From positions 39,152,931 through 39,216,930 of the forward strand of contig NC_090128.1 of the NCBI RefSeq assembly GCF_040581485.1: 64,000 nt of DNA. Reading direction: 5' to 3'. Position numbers and translations under genes: made by a program. The notes beneath the pieces were generated by a model. That model did not search any database. It saw nothing but the letters and a program-made list of their open reading frames with translations, and had not been told where the DNA came from. Source of the stretch: Linepithema humile. Taxonomy: Eukaryota; Arthropoda; Insecta; Hymenoptera; Formicidae. Shown one piece after another: positions 14,101 to 28,330 of the stretch. Numbering within the stretch: position 1 is the stretch's first letter; each line of letters opens with the position of its first letter.

Positions 14101-16039
14101 GAGTGAGAGGGATACGACGGGCTGTGATTTCACGGAGCTGAGACGCGAGCGTGCGCGCGCGAGAGGATTCGCAGCCACGCTTCGTGATTCCGCTCTCCTC
14201 TCTGCTTGATCCAGGAGAAAAGAAACGGAAAGTTTATTTTACTCTCGTGCCGAAACTGGTTATCTGCGACGGGTATTACGGCGGTTTATGTCAACCCGAC
14301 ACAGATTCGTGCCCGGATCGATCATCAAGGCGCTCCGCAACGACGATGTAACGGATTGCATTCTCAATACGGAAAAAAACAAGTAAAAATTAAAAATGTC
14401 GAGAAAGGCTGACGTTTTCAAAGTTTCACGATATATTTACTTTTTATATCATTTTTATATCTTGCGAGGAGATAAAGTGTAATTTGTCATTCGGACTTAA
14501 TAAGATTTTATTTTACGCGCTGCGAGAAAAGCTGTTATTGTTAACGTAACATCCGGAGTATTAGCTACGTCGAGTATCAGTTAAACGGAGTTACGATCGT
14601 GTCCAATCATTAGAGCTAAAATATACAATTTTAACGACACCTCGTTCCGGTTTCATTAGCCGCCGGCTGATATAATTAAAAGCGTCGTGCACGCGGCACC
14701 TTTCACCACGCTTAGAGAATCTTGTCGTGCGTTTCCGACACTTGATCATCATCGTAAGACTCTCCGGAGACTCGCGCGGATATAAATAGCGGATCTAATT
14801 GAATGAAAAACGGCGCGGAGGGAAACGGCTAGCTCTCTCGCGTTCGCGAGAGTTTCTTCATTCGTTCACGGTTCATTCGAACATTAAGTAACGGATATCT
14901 TATCCTTACGCGATCAGCTAGGAATACACGTTTTAATGTGCACGAATTTCGCACGGTGATGATAGCAAAGTGGAGAAACCGGAGAAAATTATGCGGCGCA
15001 TGAACGGCGTGCACGACACGTTTTTCCCGGAATACGACGAAAGAACAATGACGGTGGAGATTTTATCGTGCACTTTGTACACAAGTGCAGAATATACAAA
15101 GCCGGTTTCTAATTAACAATTAAGAAAAGTATCCCAGTAACATGATAATTACGAATGATGCTTGTGCAACTGACTCGCTACCCTTGAAATTTATATACGA
15201 CGCCGTTCATATTTCCGCGGAATTTGCCGATGCGCATAATTCATACGCCAGAGCATTGTGTGGAACATTCTGATGTAATAAATTAATTATTAAGCGTAAT
15301 ATTCCTTTAACAAGACTGGATATCGCGTGACGCTTTATTTCAAATTCCTTCAACTTTACAAAGCCAGCTCTAATTCTCAGAGTAAACGAATTTATCAACT
15401 CACCTTGACACGGGGGCAAATTACTCCACGATCAATGCTCGCTTTTCGCTTGTCTGAAACACAAAACAGGACAAAATTACGCTTGGTTTGCCACAGTTAA
15501 CAAACGACGAGCACGGCAAGACGTAACTGTCCGCCGAACTCGTTTTCGGAAGAGCGGCGCGCTCACAATGCTGCGGAACTTTCTAAGCTAAAATTACGAC
15601 ACACTCGCGGTACACGGGAAAAACATGCACGACAAACTTTCGCTTCAGTGATACGCAAAATGTTACGGATTTCAACGTATTCTTCACGCGTTCGATTCTT
15701 CGCGATCTCGTACGCACAAAATATATAAAGTCTTCGAAGGCTCAATTGCGAACCCGAGAAGAACCGCAAATGCGCGAAAAACAGAAGTGTATCTTCGATG
15801 ATGGATATATTATCGACTTTTTAGGAATGTAACGCGTCTCACTTAATCACGAGAGAGGCAAAAACTTGGAGAATCGTTCTAATGTGTCGCGCGAGTTTTT
15901 TTCCCCGAGACGGACGAAGCCACTTCGGCGCCGAAACAATGGCGTGTCTATACAAACGGGAATAGCTACAGTGGCGTGCGATAATGAAATAACTTAATTT
16001 CGCTCTGGCAAACACATAGATCAAGCGAGAGGGGAACGG

Positions 16040-16100
16040 CAGTGACAGTGGTGGCGACGGTGGTGTTGGTAACGACGGCGGTAGTGGTGGTGGTGGTGAC
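16040..16100. repeat. imperfect GGT-rich trinucleotide tract
   Basis: Repeated GGT/GGC triplets with GAC interruptions. I see no open gene around it, so I treat it as low-complexity DNA rather than a coding glycine tract. Confidence 0.6.
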
Positions 16101-19100
16101 TGAAAGCGGGCGAATTCGATGCAAAATACGCGCTCGACCGACGAAAAGCGTGTTAAAGCTCGGAGTACACTGTAATCCACTTTGTTAGTCCGTGATCTCC
16201 TACAAGGCGTACTGCTACGGAATGTATTCTTTTCAACTGGGTTGCGAATGCGCTGAGTCAATCGCTTCGAGTATCCTCGAAAATATCGGAGAAATCTTGA
16301 CAAGAAGATTGAGCAAAACAAAAGCCAATCTGATCGTGTTTCAATGAATTAATGCTTCTCCAATATTGCAAAAATGTATTCTCGCGTATCCTACTTTGGC
16401 TAAAAAATTGGATTGTCTCTCCCAGGCAAATTTTGCAAAAAAATATCGAGCTACAGAAACATTCTAACATGAAACGAATAGACATCGGTCATAAAATTCT
16501 TCGGTAAAAATGATGTAACAAAATTAAACTGGTGCGGTTTTCATGCAAGAAGAAACAGATGAGAATTTAATTCTGATACACATCGATGACTTGTTCTAGA
16601 AGTGCCGTGGAGTGAAAGAGATCGGAGCTCTGAAAACCGACGAAAAGTGAAGTATTTTAAAGCCAGTTCCTTCTTGCATAACTGCATCAAAGTGAAGTGT
16701 GTGGAAAAATTTGTCGAAGGAAAACCGAGAGAAAATCCCTCGGTTTATGCGCTGGTTCGGTCAGATCAAAGGAAGACAGGTCACGTAGCAAGGCTGACAG
16801 GATGTGAAGTGAAATATCAAGTGCGTCCACATAACGGTGTGCGGCGGCCGTGAAGGTTGAGCGACCTTAAAGCTGATTGTAAAAGGATCTTACACAGGAG
16901 AAGGCTCAGCGGCGACAAGCCGAGAGATAGGCACAAAATCCGAAATCGGTATTCGAGGGTCGCGGTTGCACGAAGAGGTACGAGGCGACGGCGAGACCAA
17001 GTCCCGTCGACGAGGACGAGGACGAGGCGAAGAACGAGGGGCACTTCGCGCCGCAGCAGACCGATGTTCTCCACTTGATGGTGTCCACGTCCGTTTGTGG
17101 GTCCCGATGGCCTCGAACTGGTCTCTTATCCCTGGTATCGCCCAATCAAAAAACCGGCAGCGTACCGCCGAGCGATTGGTTGGATACGGCCACCGTGAAG
17201 ACTGCAATTGGTCAACCGGCGACGAGTCACCCATGGTTACCGTTTGCATCAACAGTATTTACGGTCGATATTCGCGGCTTTTACCACTCGGTTCCCTCTG
17301 TGTTTCTCCTTTTACGTTCTCAACGTCTCGCACACACGCCGCGATTAACACCTACATAACCCCCGATGGGGGGTGGAATTCTCGAGGGCAACCGCTTTTC
17401 TTCCACCACTAAGCCCGTCGCCGCACCATGGCGATCCCTACCCTTCTCGCCCGACGCTGAAGGGCTTCGAGAAAGCTGACGGCGACCGCCGGCCTGAAGG
17501 GCCGCGCGCTGGTACCGCAGCAAGTGGTCCCCGGCAACATCCCACAACGATTATTTTCCGGGCTCAACTCGCAGCTCTCCTTATCGCAGCTGCGTTTTTC
17601 GGCGTCGCGGCACCGCCATGCAACACGGAGATTTATTACACGGAGAGATTTACGCAAGGATAATCTCGGCAATTAAGTCGGAGGCGATAGGCTGAGACGC
17701 GGAGAATCTACCGGTACCGCCGAATCCGATCTTCATAAAGAAAATCTCCCCTTTAAAAGAGCTCATGCGTTTTGCAATAAAGACGCCCGTTCGGAATACG
17801 TCCTTTGTGCGCGAGCGCATGTTGATGTATATCTATCGGGAAATTAGTAAGCCGCGAGAGGATTATTAGATGCTTCAAATATGATAAGAACGTTTTGTAA
17901 TTTTAATAGAGATAGAAAGCACTTAATCGAAATCGATAGATTGTAAAAAACCTTTAATGTAAAATTGATAAAATAATTAAAAATAAATGTTTTATGAAAA
18001 TGCGAGACATCTTCTCACCATCACCGCGTGCAGATTTCGCTTTCGTATCATGTTTCGCACATGTACACCGAATTTAACAACAGAATCGAAGTGCCGCATA
18101 GACGACTTCGTCTTCGAAGTCTAATTGCCACTTTAGCGATTGTGGGGTTAATGGTATTAGCTTCGGTCCTGGCTACGTCCCAGAATTCACTGTCAGCGCT
18201 TCGAGCATCGTTCTGTCTTATTTTGAATCAAGCCGCGTGATGGAGATGCAACGATGCTGTTAGCGCTAATTGCTAATTTCGCAACGTATGCCGCGAGCGC
18301 GCTGTATAAATACCCAATTGCATTTTCTCGTAACGGGCGGAATGTAATTCGGCGTGCGTACGCCTGCATCTCGTATCGAGTGGATTCGGCAGGCCATAAT
18401 TGCGGCTGATTGTGTCATAGATTACATCATTTTTACCTGCACTTTTTACGAAATACAAGAAATTCCTGAACTGAATGGATCATCGCGTCACGTGTTCCAC
18501 GAAGAAGTCGCGATACATAATAACGAGCTTGAAATTCAAACCGCACGCCGTGTGCGATGGTTCTTCAAATAAAAGCAGCGAATAATAAGACATGCGAAAA
18601 AGATCCCACGTCCTAAAAGTCGAATATAGAACAGACGCCGCTGCGGGCGCGATGCTTTACCGTCGTCTGAGATAGGCGAACATTTGTCACGCGTAGTGCC
18701 GACGTGCTCTTTGCACCATCGAAATCCACTCGGAAAACTCAGAAGAAACGGTTATCGAGCACGACCCGCGGTATTATTCGCAACTTTGAAGAGGATCCTC
18801 GGAACTTGGGGCGAGGACAGGGGGCGAGAAGAGGGTATGTCCCCGTTCGACATTCGATTATTCGCCTTATCGATCGCTCGGCTGCTCTTGTACCCGCGGT
18901 CCTTGCACGAAGAAATGAGTGCCGGATCCTCGAGACACTCGCAAGCGCGACGCCGCTACGCGCCGTGATCCGCGCTCGTCGCAAAAACGCGTAAGCCTGC
19001 GACACATTTTACGGCGGAACATTCGAACGCGAAAGTCCGTGTCGCGCTCTAAAAGTTTGTGACGTGACTTTGACGAAAAACAAAATTGTCTTTCGAGGAA

Positions 19101-20777
19101 ATGTTCGATTCGGTTGGTACAATCGCGAGCTGGCGAAATCTAGATCATGCAATGTTAAATGGGGGCGAATCACAGCGTCCATCTGATAAGCACGACAAAT
19201 ATCGCGCTATTCAATTCGATATGACACGACGAATGACGCGAGGAAAATAATTAAACATTCGTATCGGCGATTGCCAGCAAATCGATACCGAAATACGAAA
19301 GCGGTACACACGATCTGGCGGAAGAAGGGCGACGTGTGATAAATAATTCAGAAATTAGATAATATCGTGCACGTTGCTCGTTCCGCGGAAACTGGTTCGA
19401 TTGGTTCGCCTTGTTTTTAAGAGGAAACCGTATTACCCGACACGCCAACCTTATTGTCCTGGACAATGCGAACGAGTTCGCCAATTCCGCTTGTCAATTA
19501 AGCTTACACGATCGTGTACCTGTCCGATCTAATAAAATATGACAAATGCCTGTCAATCCGAAACAAAGAAAACTTGAATTCTTTATCGCATCTTAAAATA
19601 GCGCCGATTTTCAGACGTTCCGTTTGTTACGTTCGTACGCGACACGCACATATCTCAATGACACGTATCTATATTTATCGAAAGTTTGCGTTATTTAATA
19701 CTCGTTTAATATTTTGATACTATAATATTGGCTTAAAAGGTTCTATTAACCGCTCGTCCTGAAATAAATCTCACATCGAATCTCATATTATATCGAAGAT
19801 ACAGAGATATTATTGGCCTGTCGACTCTTATCGAGTTAACGGCGAGCTTGCGATAAAATTACAAGAACAGAATTAAAACGTCACGCAAATCGCAGCGGCA
19901 CGACTGTACGACGAGATTCACTTTGACGATGACGAATGAGCGTCCGTGAGAACATTTCTAAACGCGGTGCGACAAACTTGGCGATTACGCGATGCATTTT
20001 CTGCATGGACTTGGCCGGCGATAAATCCTTCATGGAGAACGCTAATATCTTCATGTTTCTTGTTTGCGAGCGCAACGCATCTTTGTTCTATGAAGCCATC
20101 AGTGAAATCACTTTAAGGACCGCCCTCGGAGAAAACTTAATTGCAAAAGTTGGAAATAGCGACGAAAATTGTCGCAGTTTGTTAAAATTTCGCGCGGCAG
20201 CCGCAGACAACTTGACAATTGTAAATACGCTTAAGAAATGTAAAGTTTAATGTTATAAATTAAACGCAATTGCGCGCTCATAAAGCGTTTCTTCGTAAAA
20301 ACTTTTGAAAAGTAAAATTCTGTATGCACATTACAATAATAATTATCCTTTTCTTTTTAATATCCGTCGAAAAAGATAGATAACACGTCTTCACCGAGAT
20401 ATCGCAGCCACACAGTAAACGATCTCTAAAGAAGAAGTCGCGGAAGTAAGTTGCGAGAAGACAACAATGCGGGACCGGTGGAGGCAGCGCGAGAAGAGAG
20501 GGTGATGACCGGAAAGGGTGAATGAACGGAAATCACGAGCGACTTCGGAGGCAAAGGGAGAGTACGCGAGATAGAGAAGCGCGAGGAAGAAAGCTAGGAA
20601 ACGCGGAAGGAGAATTTATTGTTGCCCGAGACGTTGCTTCGCTTCGTAGGCGTAAAAACGCAGAAGGAAACAATAATGCGCCTCTCGCGATGAAAAACAC
20701 GCGAGATGGATCTATGCGAAAAAGCACGCGTGAAAACAACGTGCCGCGATGAAAAAAAATGCGAGCGAAACGTATGC

Positions 20778-20779
<2 letters not shown>

Positions 20780-20818
<39 letters not shown>
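20780..20818. repeat. (GT)n microsatellite
   Basis: About 19 pure GT units. Confidence 0.95.
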
Positions 20819-20820
<2 letters not shown>

Positions 20821-21431
20821 GGAGCTGAAGTCGCAACTGAGAGAGAGAAAGAGAGAGAGATAAACTTCGAAGACCGAAATAGACGCGCGAGTCGCAACAA
20901 CGTTGCCTGCGCTAATTTCTAAAAATTCCCGAACGCCGCCAGATTAATGAGGCTCATATGCTTCGACATTCGTTCTACGCGTCCGGGCGAAAAATCGCGA
21001 CCGTACGCGCGCCGGCGAAAATGAGACTATCGGGTGAACAACAACGTAATAAATGAGCGGGACGTCCGCGAGCTGCGTGAGCGACGGAGAAAGATAACAC
21101 CGCCCTCCTTCCATTTCATTTCACTCGTAGTCCTTCGACACACCGCGGCACCAGGATGCCCCCGGGTCGTGAGAAAGATTCCTCTCGGACCGTTTTCATC
21201 CTAGCTAGAGAGACAAGGAGCCGCGAGAGTATAACCGCGAGTACTATTTCTCTTTCTCTCCGCCTTTCTCTGTCTTTCTGCTCTCCGCCCCACTCTCGTA
21301 TCAGCGATGATTTTTTCTAGCTTTCGAAACCGGCTCCGCGCGCGCGAGGACAATGGTCTTCTTCCTCGCAACTCCGCGCGAAAATGCTCCCATCGTTCGG
21401 GATCAAACGGACGGTAACCGCGCGCGGTTTC

Positions 21432-21432
<1 letters not shown>

Positions 21433-21463
<31 letters not shown>
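21433..21463. repeat. poly(T) run
   Basis: 31 consecutive T in otherwise GC-rich DNA. It could be the tail of a retroposed sequence in minus orientation, but I see no recognisable body beside it. Confidence 0.9.
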
Positions 21464-23679
21464 CTTTACGAGCTCGCTTTGCGCGAGCTACTTTCGAGCG
21501 AACACTTCATTTCTTATCGCAGATTTTCTACGATGCAAAATTTACGGCCGCTGTGTCGGCGCTGCCTGATCCAGTAAACAGATACGACGCTAGATGGTTC
21601 ATGTTGTAATTAACCCTTTCAGCTTCGAGTCATATCTTAATACGAGTACGTGTTAGCTTACGAAGATAATTCTATTACAAGTTTACGTCAAAAGTGCTGA
21701 GGCAAGTTATACTCATGTTTGCACAGTCTCGGAAACACGCGCGCGCGTTTGCTTGCTTGCGAAAGCGTGCGGTAGATCGTAGATTGTAATTACGCGCGAC
21801 TGAGAAGCGAGTGATTTATTCGGTGAATCCGAGATGCATTTGGATTCGCTAAAAGTAACACTTAAAGCTTATGATATGAATGCGATATGGAAAATCTTTG
21901 CCATTGGGCCGCGCCGATGTCGCCCAACATTTCTGGCACGCGTTCTCCATTGAATCGTGCCAATTCTCGGGTTTATTTTCATCTCAATATGATATAAATA
22001 AATGCGAGACAATCGATACACACGGTTTCGGCAAATAAGTGCGACATGTTAGTAAAACAATTGATAAAATGTAATGCAATTCCTATTTGCGCGCACAATT
22101 TTAATGTAATAATTATAATATTCGTGCTTTCTGTTTGTCCAATCGCTTCGCGAGTTGTTTCTCGTCAACAAATTTATCGGTTCGTGCGTGCCGCTGAGCC
22201 AGTTACGCTTTATCGTATCGCTAAAACGTGACCTGAAAAAATTCGAAATATCTGCGTTGTAAATTTTCTAATCTCTAATCTTTTTCACAGCCTCGAAGCC
22301 GGCTTTTCGACAAATATAAAACTCTCTTATCCGCTTGTTTTTCACTCACTCCAGCCGAAGTTTTCGCGTCACGGTTAGTCGTAACAAATGTAATCTACTT
22401 CACAAAATTCTTCGAGAAAAAGCGAGTAGATCTTTTGTATCAATTTTACGCAATATTACGTTTATACGTGACACCGCGTAAACATCGTGAAAACATTAAC
22501 GAACGACGGAAAAAGACACATTCTTTTCAGCGAATAAAATATGCATCGCCGTTTCCTTTGATTATTGGAACGATAATCGTGAGAACTGCCCGTTCCACTC
22601 GATGTACCGCAGAAAATGCGGGGATCCCGCGGTGGGCTTTTCTCTCCGTCGAGTTTCTCCGAGTTCGGGGAAGGAAAGTGTGAAAATACCGGGGCCCCCG
22701 TGCGCGGCATTGACGAACTTAAAAGTTCCGCGGGCAGAAATCTCGTCCGAACGGAACTTTCCTATTAACTTTTCTCGCGCGTCTGCGAAATAAGAGAAAA
22801 TTTTCTCTCTGGATACTTTTTGGGCTCGCGACAGAAGAGGCCGATTATCGTCGCCGTGGAAGGAAAAAAAAAATGAAAGGGACAGGCATTGTTTGTTGCC
22901 CTCTATCGGCCCGCAATCGCGCCGTCGACCGTTATTAGCCGCGATTATAGCCGAGCGAAAAGAAGCTGCGGCCGGCTCTCGTTCCTCCCCCCCTTCGCCC
23001 CCCGTGGAATGTAATAAAGAGAAATGAGAGATTCCGGGAGCCAGGTGCCGGTTTTTCTTACGCAACCAAAGTCGCAAATAATTTTTTGCACTACCCACGC
23101 GAATTATTCGAGAGACAAAAACGTGACGGCGCACGGACGGGGGGAGGGGCGTTGTCGCAACTTATTCGGCGGGCTCGCGTAAAAAATTCAAGGGGACTTC
23201 GGTGCCGCGCGTCGAGGATTCAAAACAGTCGGCGCGCGATATCACGCGAAACAAAGCAAGACCACCGGTTGTAATAATAAGGTGTGCACATGGATGAAAT
23301 ACGGAAAGCTGGCAGATGGCGGTTTCCGTACCGCCAGCCCGGCCCCCGCCCACCCACGTCCCGAGGCGAATATTACTTTTCACTTGGGTGGATTCGATAT
23401 TACAGGTATAGAACAATCGAGAGAGTCTGCGAAGCGGCGCAGCCCCCCTCGGCTCGCTATGCCGCGGCGTCGGCGGTTGTTAGATCGGAGGGGGGTAGAG
23501 AGAATAGCGGAGAGGTTATGGTAGTAGAGACTGTTCGTGGTATCAATATTTTAAGGGTGCACGTTCCTCCATCGATCGCAGCTTTTCTGCATAATTAATC
23601 GCCACTCCACCCCCGCACGTCGACTCTCTTACCGTGCCTATTGAAAACGCCCCGTACACATCCGCACACGTGCGCGCAT

Positions 23680-23712
23680 ACACACACACACACACACATA
23701 CGCGCGCGCGCG
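23680..23712. repeat. (AC)n(CG)n microsatellite
   Basis: An AC dinucleotide tract passes into a short alternating CG tract. Confidence 0.85.
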
Positions 23713-24876
23713 TATATAACCCGCCATCGCACCGCTCGCCCATCCGTCACTTTCTTCTCTTTCTCTCTTCAGCCGCGGTGTATCGGGGCACCATTCCTGA
23801 ATCTTGGGGATCGAATCCGCGAGTTAAGTGGATATCGATCGAATTCGCGGCAAAGGATGCAGGCGTGGGCGAGACGAAAAGAATTTCAGGTGTTTGCTCC
23901 CCCTCCCCGGAGGTCCCGCGGGAACGCACCGGCAAAGTCGTACGCGACCGAGCGCGAGGAGATCCGAAGAAAATGAGGATACCGCCGGCTTCGTTTCCCG
24001 AAAAATTCGAGCGTATTGTTTCGTTACGAATGCATGACTTATCGCTTCGGCGTAATAAAGTTTGAAAAAGCCAGACTGCCGCTGCGTTTCCTTTATTTGA
24101 GAGGCGCGGGCTTCGCCTCATCCAGATTGCCTCGGCGCGGCGTAATAAAAGTCGGATCCTCTCGACTGACGGTTCTTTTCGCCAGTTCACCGTGCGAATC
24201 TGAAATCGCGTAAGCGAAGAGAGCATCGTCCGAGGCGAGGTGTATCGCTGCCTCGAATCTTTCCGATGATATCCCGCCGACTAATCTTCCGCAACGAAGT
24301 TTCCGCGGAGAGGATTGAGATGTAGCGTGCGTTTCCATTATGCAATTATCCTTAAAACTATAGCCGGGGATCACGCAACTTTATTTTGAACATAAATCGC
24401 CACGTTGGAAAAAAAAACTTTACATAATATGTGCGCCTTTTTATAGCAATTAAGTTTGTATTCAATCTTTCCAGAGCGGTCTTTAACGTCTATTAAGAAA
24501 ATTACGTTAATTTTCCCTAAGTCGATTTACTCCTGACTTTAACTCTTGATTATTTCTGCGGCAAAACGTGCGTTTTCTCACGACTGCGCGTATTTCAAGA
24601 AGCATTTATCAAGAAAAGCGCGCTTTGAAGATCCCAAATATTTGAATAATACAGAAAGCAAACATGGAAGGGGAAGGGTGATGTTATAAAGCGCATGTGG
24701 AAATTCACGCTGCTGGTCGATGAACGCGAGTGAGAAGAAGCTAGTCGAAGTTCAATATTTAAATCCGGATTACCCGCAAAGGATAAATTCAGTGGACCCA
24801 GTAGGAGTGAGTGATCGTATCTCGCTCCGTCATAATTATTAAGCCGGATTTCGAGCCCTAACTAAACGGAGGGTCC

Positions 24877-24914
24877 GCGCCCCGTTCTTCCGGCGTGCTG
24901 GAAGAACGGGGTGC
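24877..24914. repeat. 15-bp stem-loop
   Basis: Left arm 24,877-24,891 and right arm 24,900-24,914 pair over 15 bp with a single mismatched position that can wobble pair in RNA. They enclose an 8-nt loop. The left arm reads GCGCCCCGTTCTTCC. It is GC-rich and unusually stable for its length. Its function is unknown. Confidence 0.8.
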
Positions 24915-25399
24915 GGCGAGGGATAGTAATAGATCCACCGAAACTTTGTCGTCGGAAAAACACGGGATCGCTATCTCGATATTCGAGATAAACGCGACAG
25001 TTTCGGCTACAATTATTTATTATAATTTTATAAGCTTGTGGACAGCAGGCATGTAAAGTGCATACCAAACTCGATCTTCATCTCGAAAAGCTTAAACACA
25101 CACACATATTGAGTCGGCACACATTGAGTTTTAGCGGTGTAAATAGATAAAAGCGCGTGTTTTTCAAACGTAAACTTTTCCACGTCACGAAAGACCCCCA
25201 ACGCGAACGTCGTAAAAAGTATCCTCAAGCTACCGCGAACTATACGTACATGTATATATATCCGTGCATGCAACAGTGGAAACTGTAATTACGTGAGAAA
25301 GAGGGAAAAAAAAGCCGACCGATCGAGAGGGCTCTGCGAGGGAGGCAAACGCGAGAAAACGCACAATAAGGAGAAAGCACACCGCGTGGGTAAGGGCGG

Positions 25400-25401
<2 letters not shown>

Positions 25402-25447
<46 letters not shown>

Positions 25448-25448
25448 G
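25402..25448. repeat. (GA)n followed by poly(G)
   Basis: About 17 GA units run into about 13 consecutive G. Simple repeat. Confidence 0.95.
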
Positions 25449-25829
25449 AGAGGGAGAGAGAGCGAGCGAGCGACGAAGAGGGGGAGGGGGCGGTAAGAGG
25501 TGGAAAATGGGGAGTGGAGAAAACGTTTAGAGGGAAGAGGTATTGGAAACCGGCAAGAATGGCAAACTACTGTGGGATCATGCATCTGTCCTAGCATATT
25601 TGATATTCCACCTCCTCTCCGCCCCCCCCCACCGTCCTACTACACGCGCTCCCGCCTCCTCTTGCATCCATGATATCCGCGGCTTTAAGTCCATGTCACG
25701 CAGCACGAAATCCTCCTCGCCGGCTACGTGTATACGCCGCGAGAATTTACTGCGGGGGAAAAAAAAAGTATCGAAGATGACGAATAATCATTGAATCGTT
25801 TCGAGCGTCCCTGCTTCGACGATAAATTC

Positions 25830-25832
<3 letters not shown>

Positions 25833-25896
<64 letters not shown>

Positions 25897-25917
25897 CTTT
25901 TTTTTTTTTTTTTTTTT
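25833..25917. repeat. (CT)n followed by poly(T)
   Basis: About 30 CT units end in CTCCTCC and are followed by a T-run of about 20 bases. It is a compound simple repeat. Confidence 0.95.
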
Positions 25918-28278
25918 CCCGTACATATAGTTTCGTCGTTAAATAAACTCCTGTGCATTTATCATCATTAGATGGATGTACAGCGAGTGTGTAATTTTTA
26001 GCGACGCGAAGAAGAGACACGACGCCACACGTAGATGCAACGAGAAATTGTCGTACGCGAGAGAGAATAAATTCCGTAGAAAGAGCGGATAATTGTGCGT
26101 TACGAGCGGTATCGCTTATGACTCGGAAACTCGGGTTTGCATCATTTACTTTTTACTCCCATTTCAAATAAATTATTACAATCAGTCAGGAGATTTATAT
26201 AACGCGACCAACGGTGCTACTGCGCCGCTGTTTTAGGGCGCGGTAAGTTTATCCGCGATCTATCGCACAAAGCCGCGGCTCTAACCTTCGAAGTAATTTA
26301 CTTACTGCCAAAGGACGCGGTACGCGAGTGACACGCTCAGACTCGGGCAAGGATTCGAGTCGCTTGAAAATTTATGAGAGGATATTTCAGGTAATCGCGA
26401 GCAAGCACGCCGTCGCTGTGCAGCTTCGGCGTCGGTCGTGGAAAATAAAAAGACGACCCAGTAAAAAGTCGATCTACCCGACTTGGAACACAACGTCCAC
26501 GACGGACAGTGATCGCGAATCATGTAATTTCGCTCTTGCATATAATAAATTAATCACGTAGGCTGTCGTGCAGAGACGCACGTTGCTGCACGAGAGATAC
26601 AATGCGATTTACAGCGAGCTACAGACGGGCGGGCATCGGCGGGAAGATAATCGATCGACTAGGCATTAAAAACGCCAATTCTGGCGAATGTAAATTATTA
26701 ATCTTCTTATTCCCGGCGTCTATGTCCGATGGAAGTTCTGCTCTGAGTGAAACTCCTAATTACTAACCGCAGAGCTACGTTGTAGCTTCGTTTCGCGAGT
26801 GCACCTCGCGTGGACGGCCGTGTAATGTAATTAGCCGGACGCATCGTGCGATTGCGTGGGAGACGAGTTAGCGGTACGATGCGTGCCGCGCTCGTTAAGT
26901 CGCAAATGAATTTGTTAAGCTCGCTTTCGGTTTATTCTTAATCTGGAAATCGCAAGAGCCATTACAAAATTAGATTTTTTTTCAGATATAAAGATTATAG
27001 GACTTCTCTGTAATTATAATATTTTTTTTCCCTCCTTTCTTTTTAGATATTGATTTAATTACGCTCTATGCAAACGTTACAACTAGATGCTGCGAGAGAA
27101 GCTAACGAGTACTCGTGACCATTACTATCTCCGTTAATGAGCGCCGCAATTAGAACCAATATAAGTGGAGGATGTGACCTGAAACCGCGTATAACTCTCG
27201 TCCGACCGAAGACGAGTGACGTACCCACGTCTTTCAGAGCCACTCCTATTCGTCCCGGAACGATTCGTTGCACCGTTGCGTTTTAACGCTATTTCCCTCG
27301 ACGGAAACGCAAGATGTGCCCACGCATTGATGTCACCCGGAGCGGAAACGTTTCGTACGTCGAAACATTTTATGAACGATCGTATCATTTGGAATTGGAT
27401 CTTCACAACAGATACATTTCAATCTGTATATTTTCAGTAGATATTTAGCGTCGGAGCGAAACGGCGGCGAAAGTCGAAGAGTTCGAGAATCGCACGCTCT
27501 TCTTACAACTCTGAGAAAAATTACCATCTTTTTCTTTCTTTGTGGATTGATAATTTGAAAATGACCGTGTGAATTTTAGACTCTGTTCGTACCGTCGGAA
27601 CCGATCGTTTGATGTAACATTAAGCGCCGCACAGGCGAAGAGGCGGTCCCGTCTCGGCGACACGATCGCGAGCGACGACGCTCGCCGCGTCGCCGGCAGC
27701 GAGTCGCACACGCCATCCTCAATAATTCACGAGCGGCTCTATCTTCCGCCGCGAACTATTCCCGAGCTCCTAAGAGGCGATACTCGTCGGGGGACTCGAG
27801 AGGCTAGGCGAAGTGCGCAATAAGAAGGAGCGCAAAGACAAACCCGGGCGCTATGACGAAAGATTGCGCGTAAAACGGCGAACCGCAATGCGGAACCGAT
27901 GCGCGATTCAAACCCTTCGATCCTCGCCACCGGATTACTTTCGCTCGGAGATACTAAACCGCTGCTGAAAATATTCATGCAACGAGCACCGCAAGCAAAA
28001 TTAGTTTTTTTTTTTATTTAACTTTTATTGCTCAATGCTAAAACTGAGATGATCCGTAAATCGGCATCTGTATTACGGATATAATTAAAGAGTAAAAAAC
28101 GTAATCAAAAATACTGCGTAACTGAATGAGCAAAATAGGAAAAGTAAAAAAGAACGATGTTCTATCACAGAAATGGACACGTTGTAGCAGATAACATATC
28201 ATATTAAAATCCATGCGCACCTAGATATCTTTTATTCGCACACTCGCAGAGACGGAAGGAAAGAGAGGAAACAAAAAA

Positions 28279-28330
28279 GAGAGAGAGAGAGAGAAATGAA
28301 GGATAAGAAATGAAGGATAAGAAATGAAGG
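28279..28330. repeat. GA tract plus 14-bp tandem repeat
   Basis: A short GA array is followed by the 14-bp unit GAAATGAAGGATAA in two full copies (28,293-28,306 and 28,307-28,320) and a partial third copy. Confidence 0.9.

Noticed and set aside
19936..20250. A 104-codon plus-strand frame with an ATG start and several Cys residues
   Set aside because: It looks protein-like, but the Cys spacing fits no zinc-binding domain I know, no splice partners or homology are visible, and its length is not significant.
22562..23134. A 190-codon minus-strand frame
   Set aside because: Low-complexity and charged, with no motif; GC-rich DNA is poor in stop codons.
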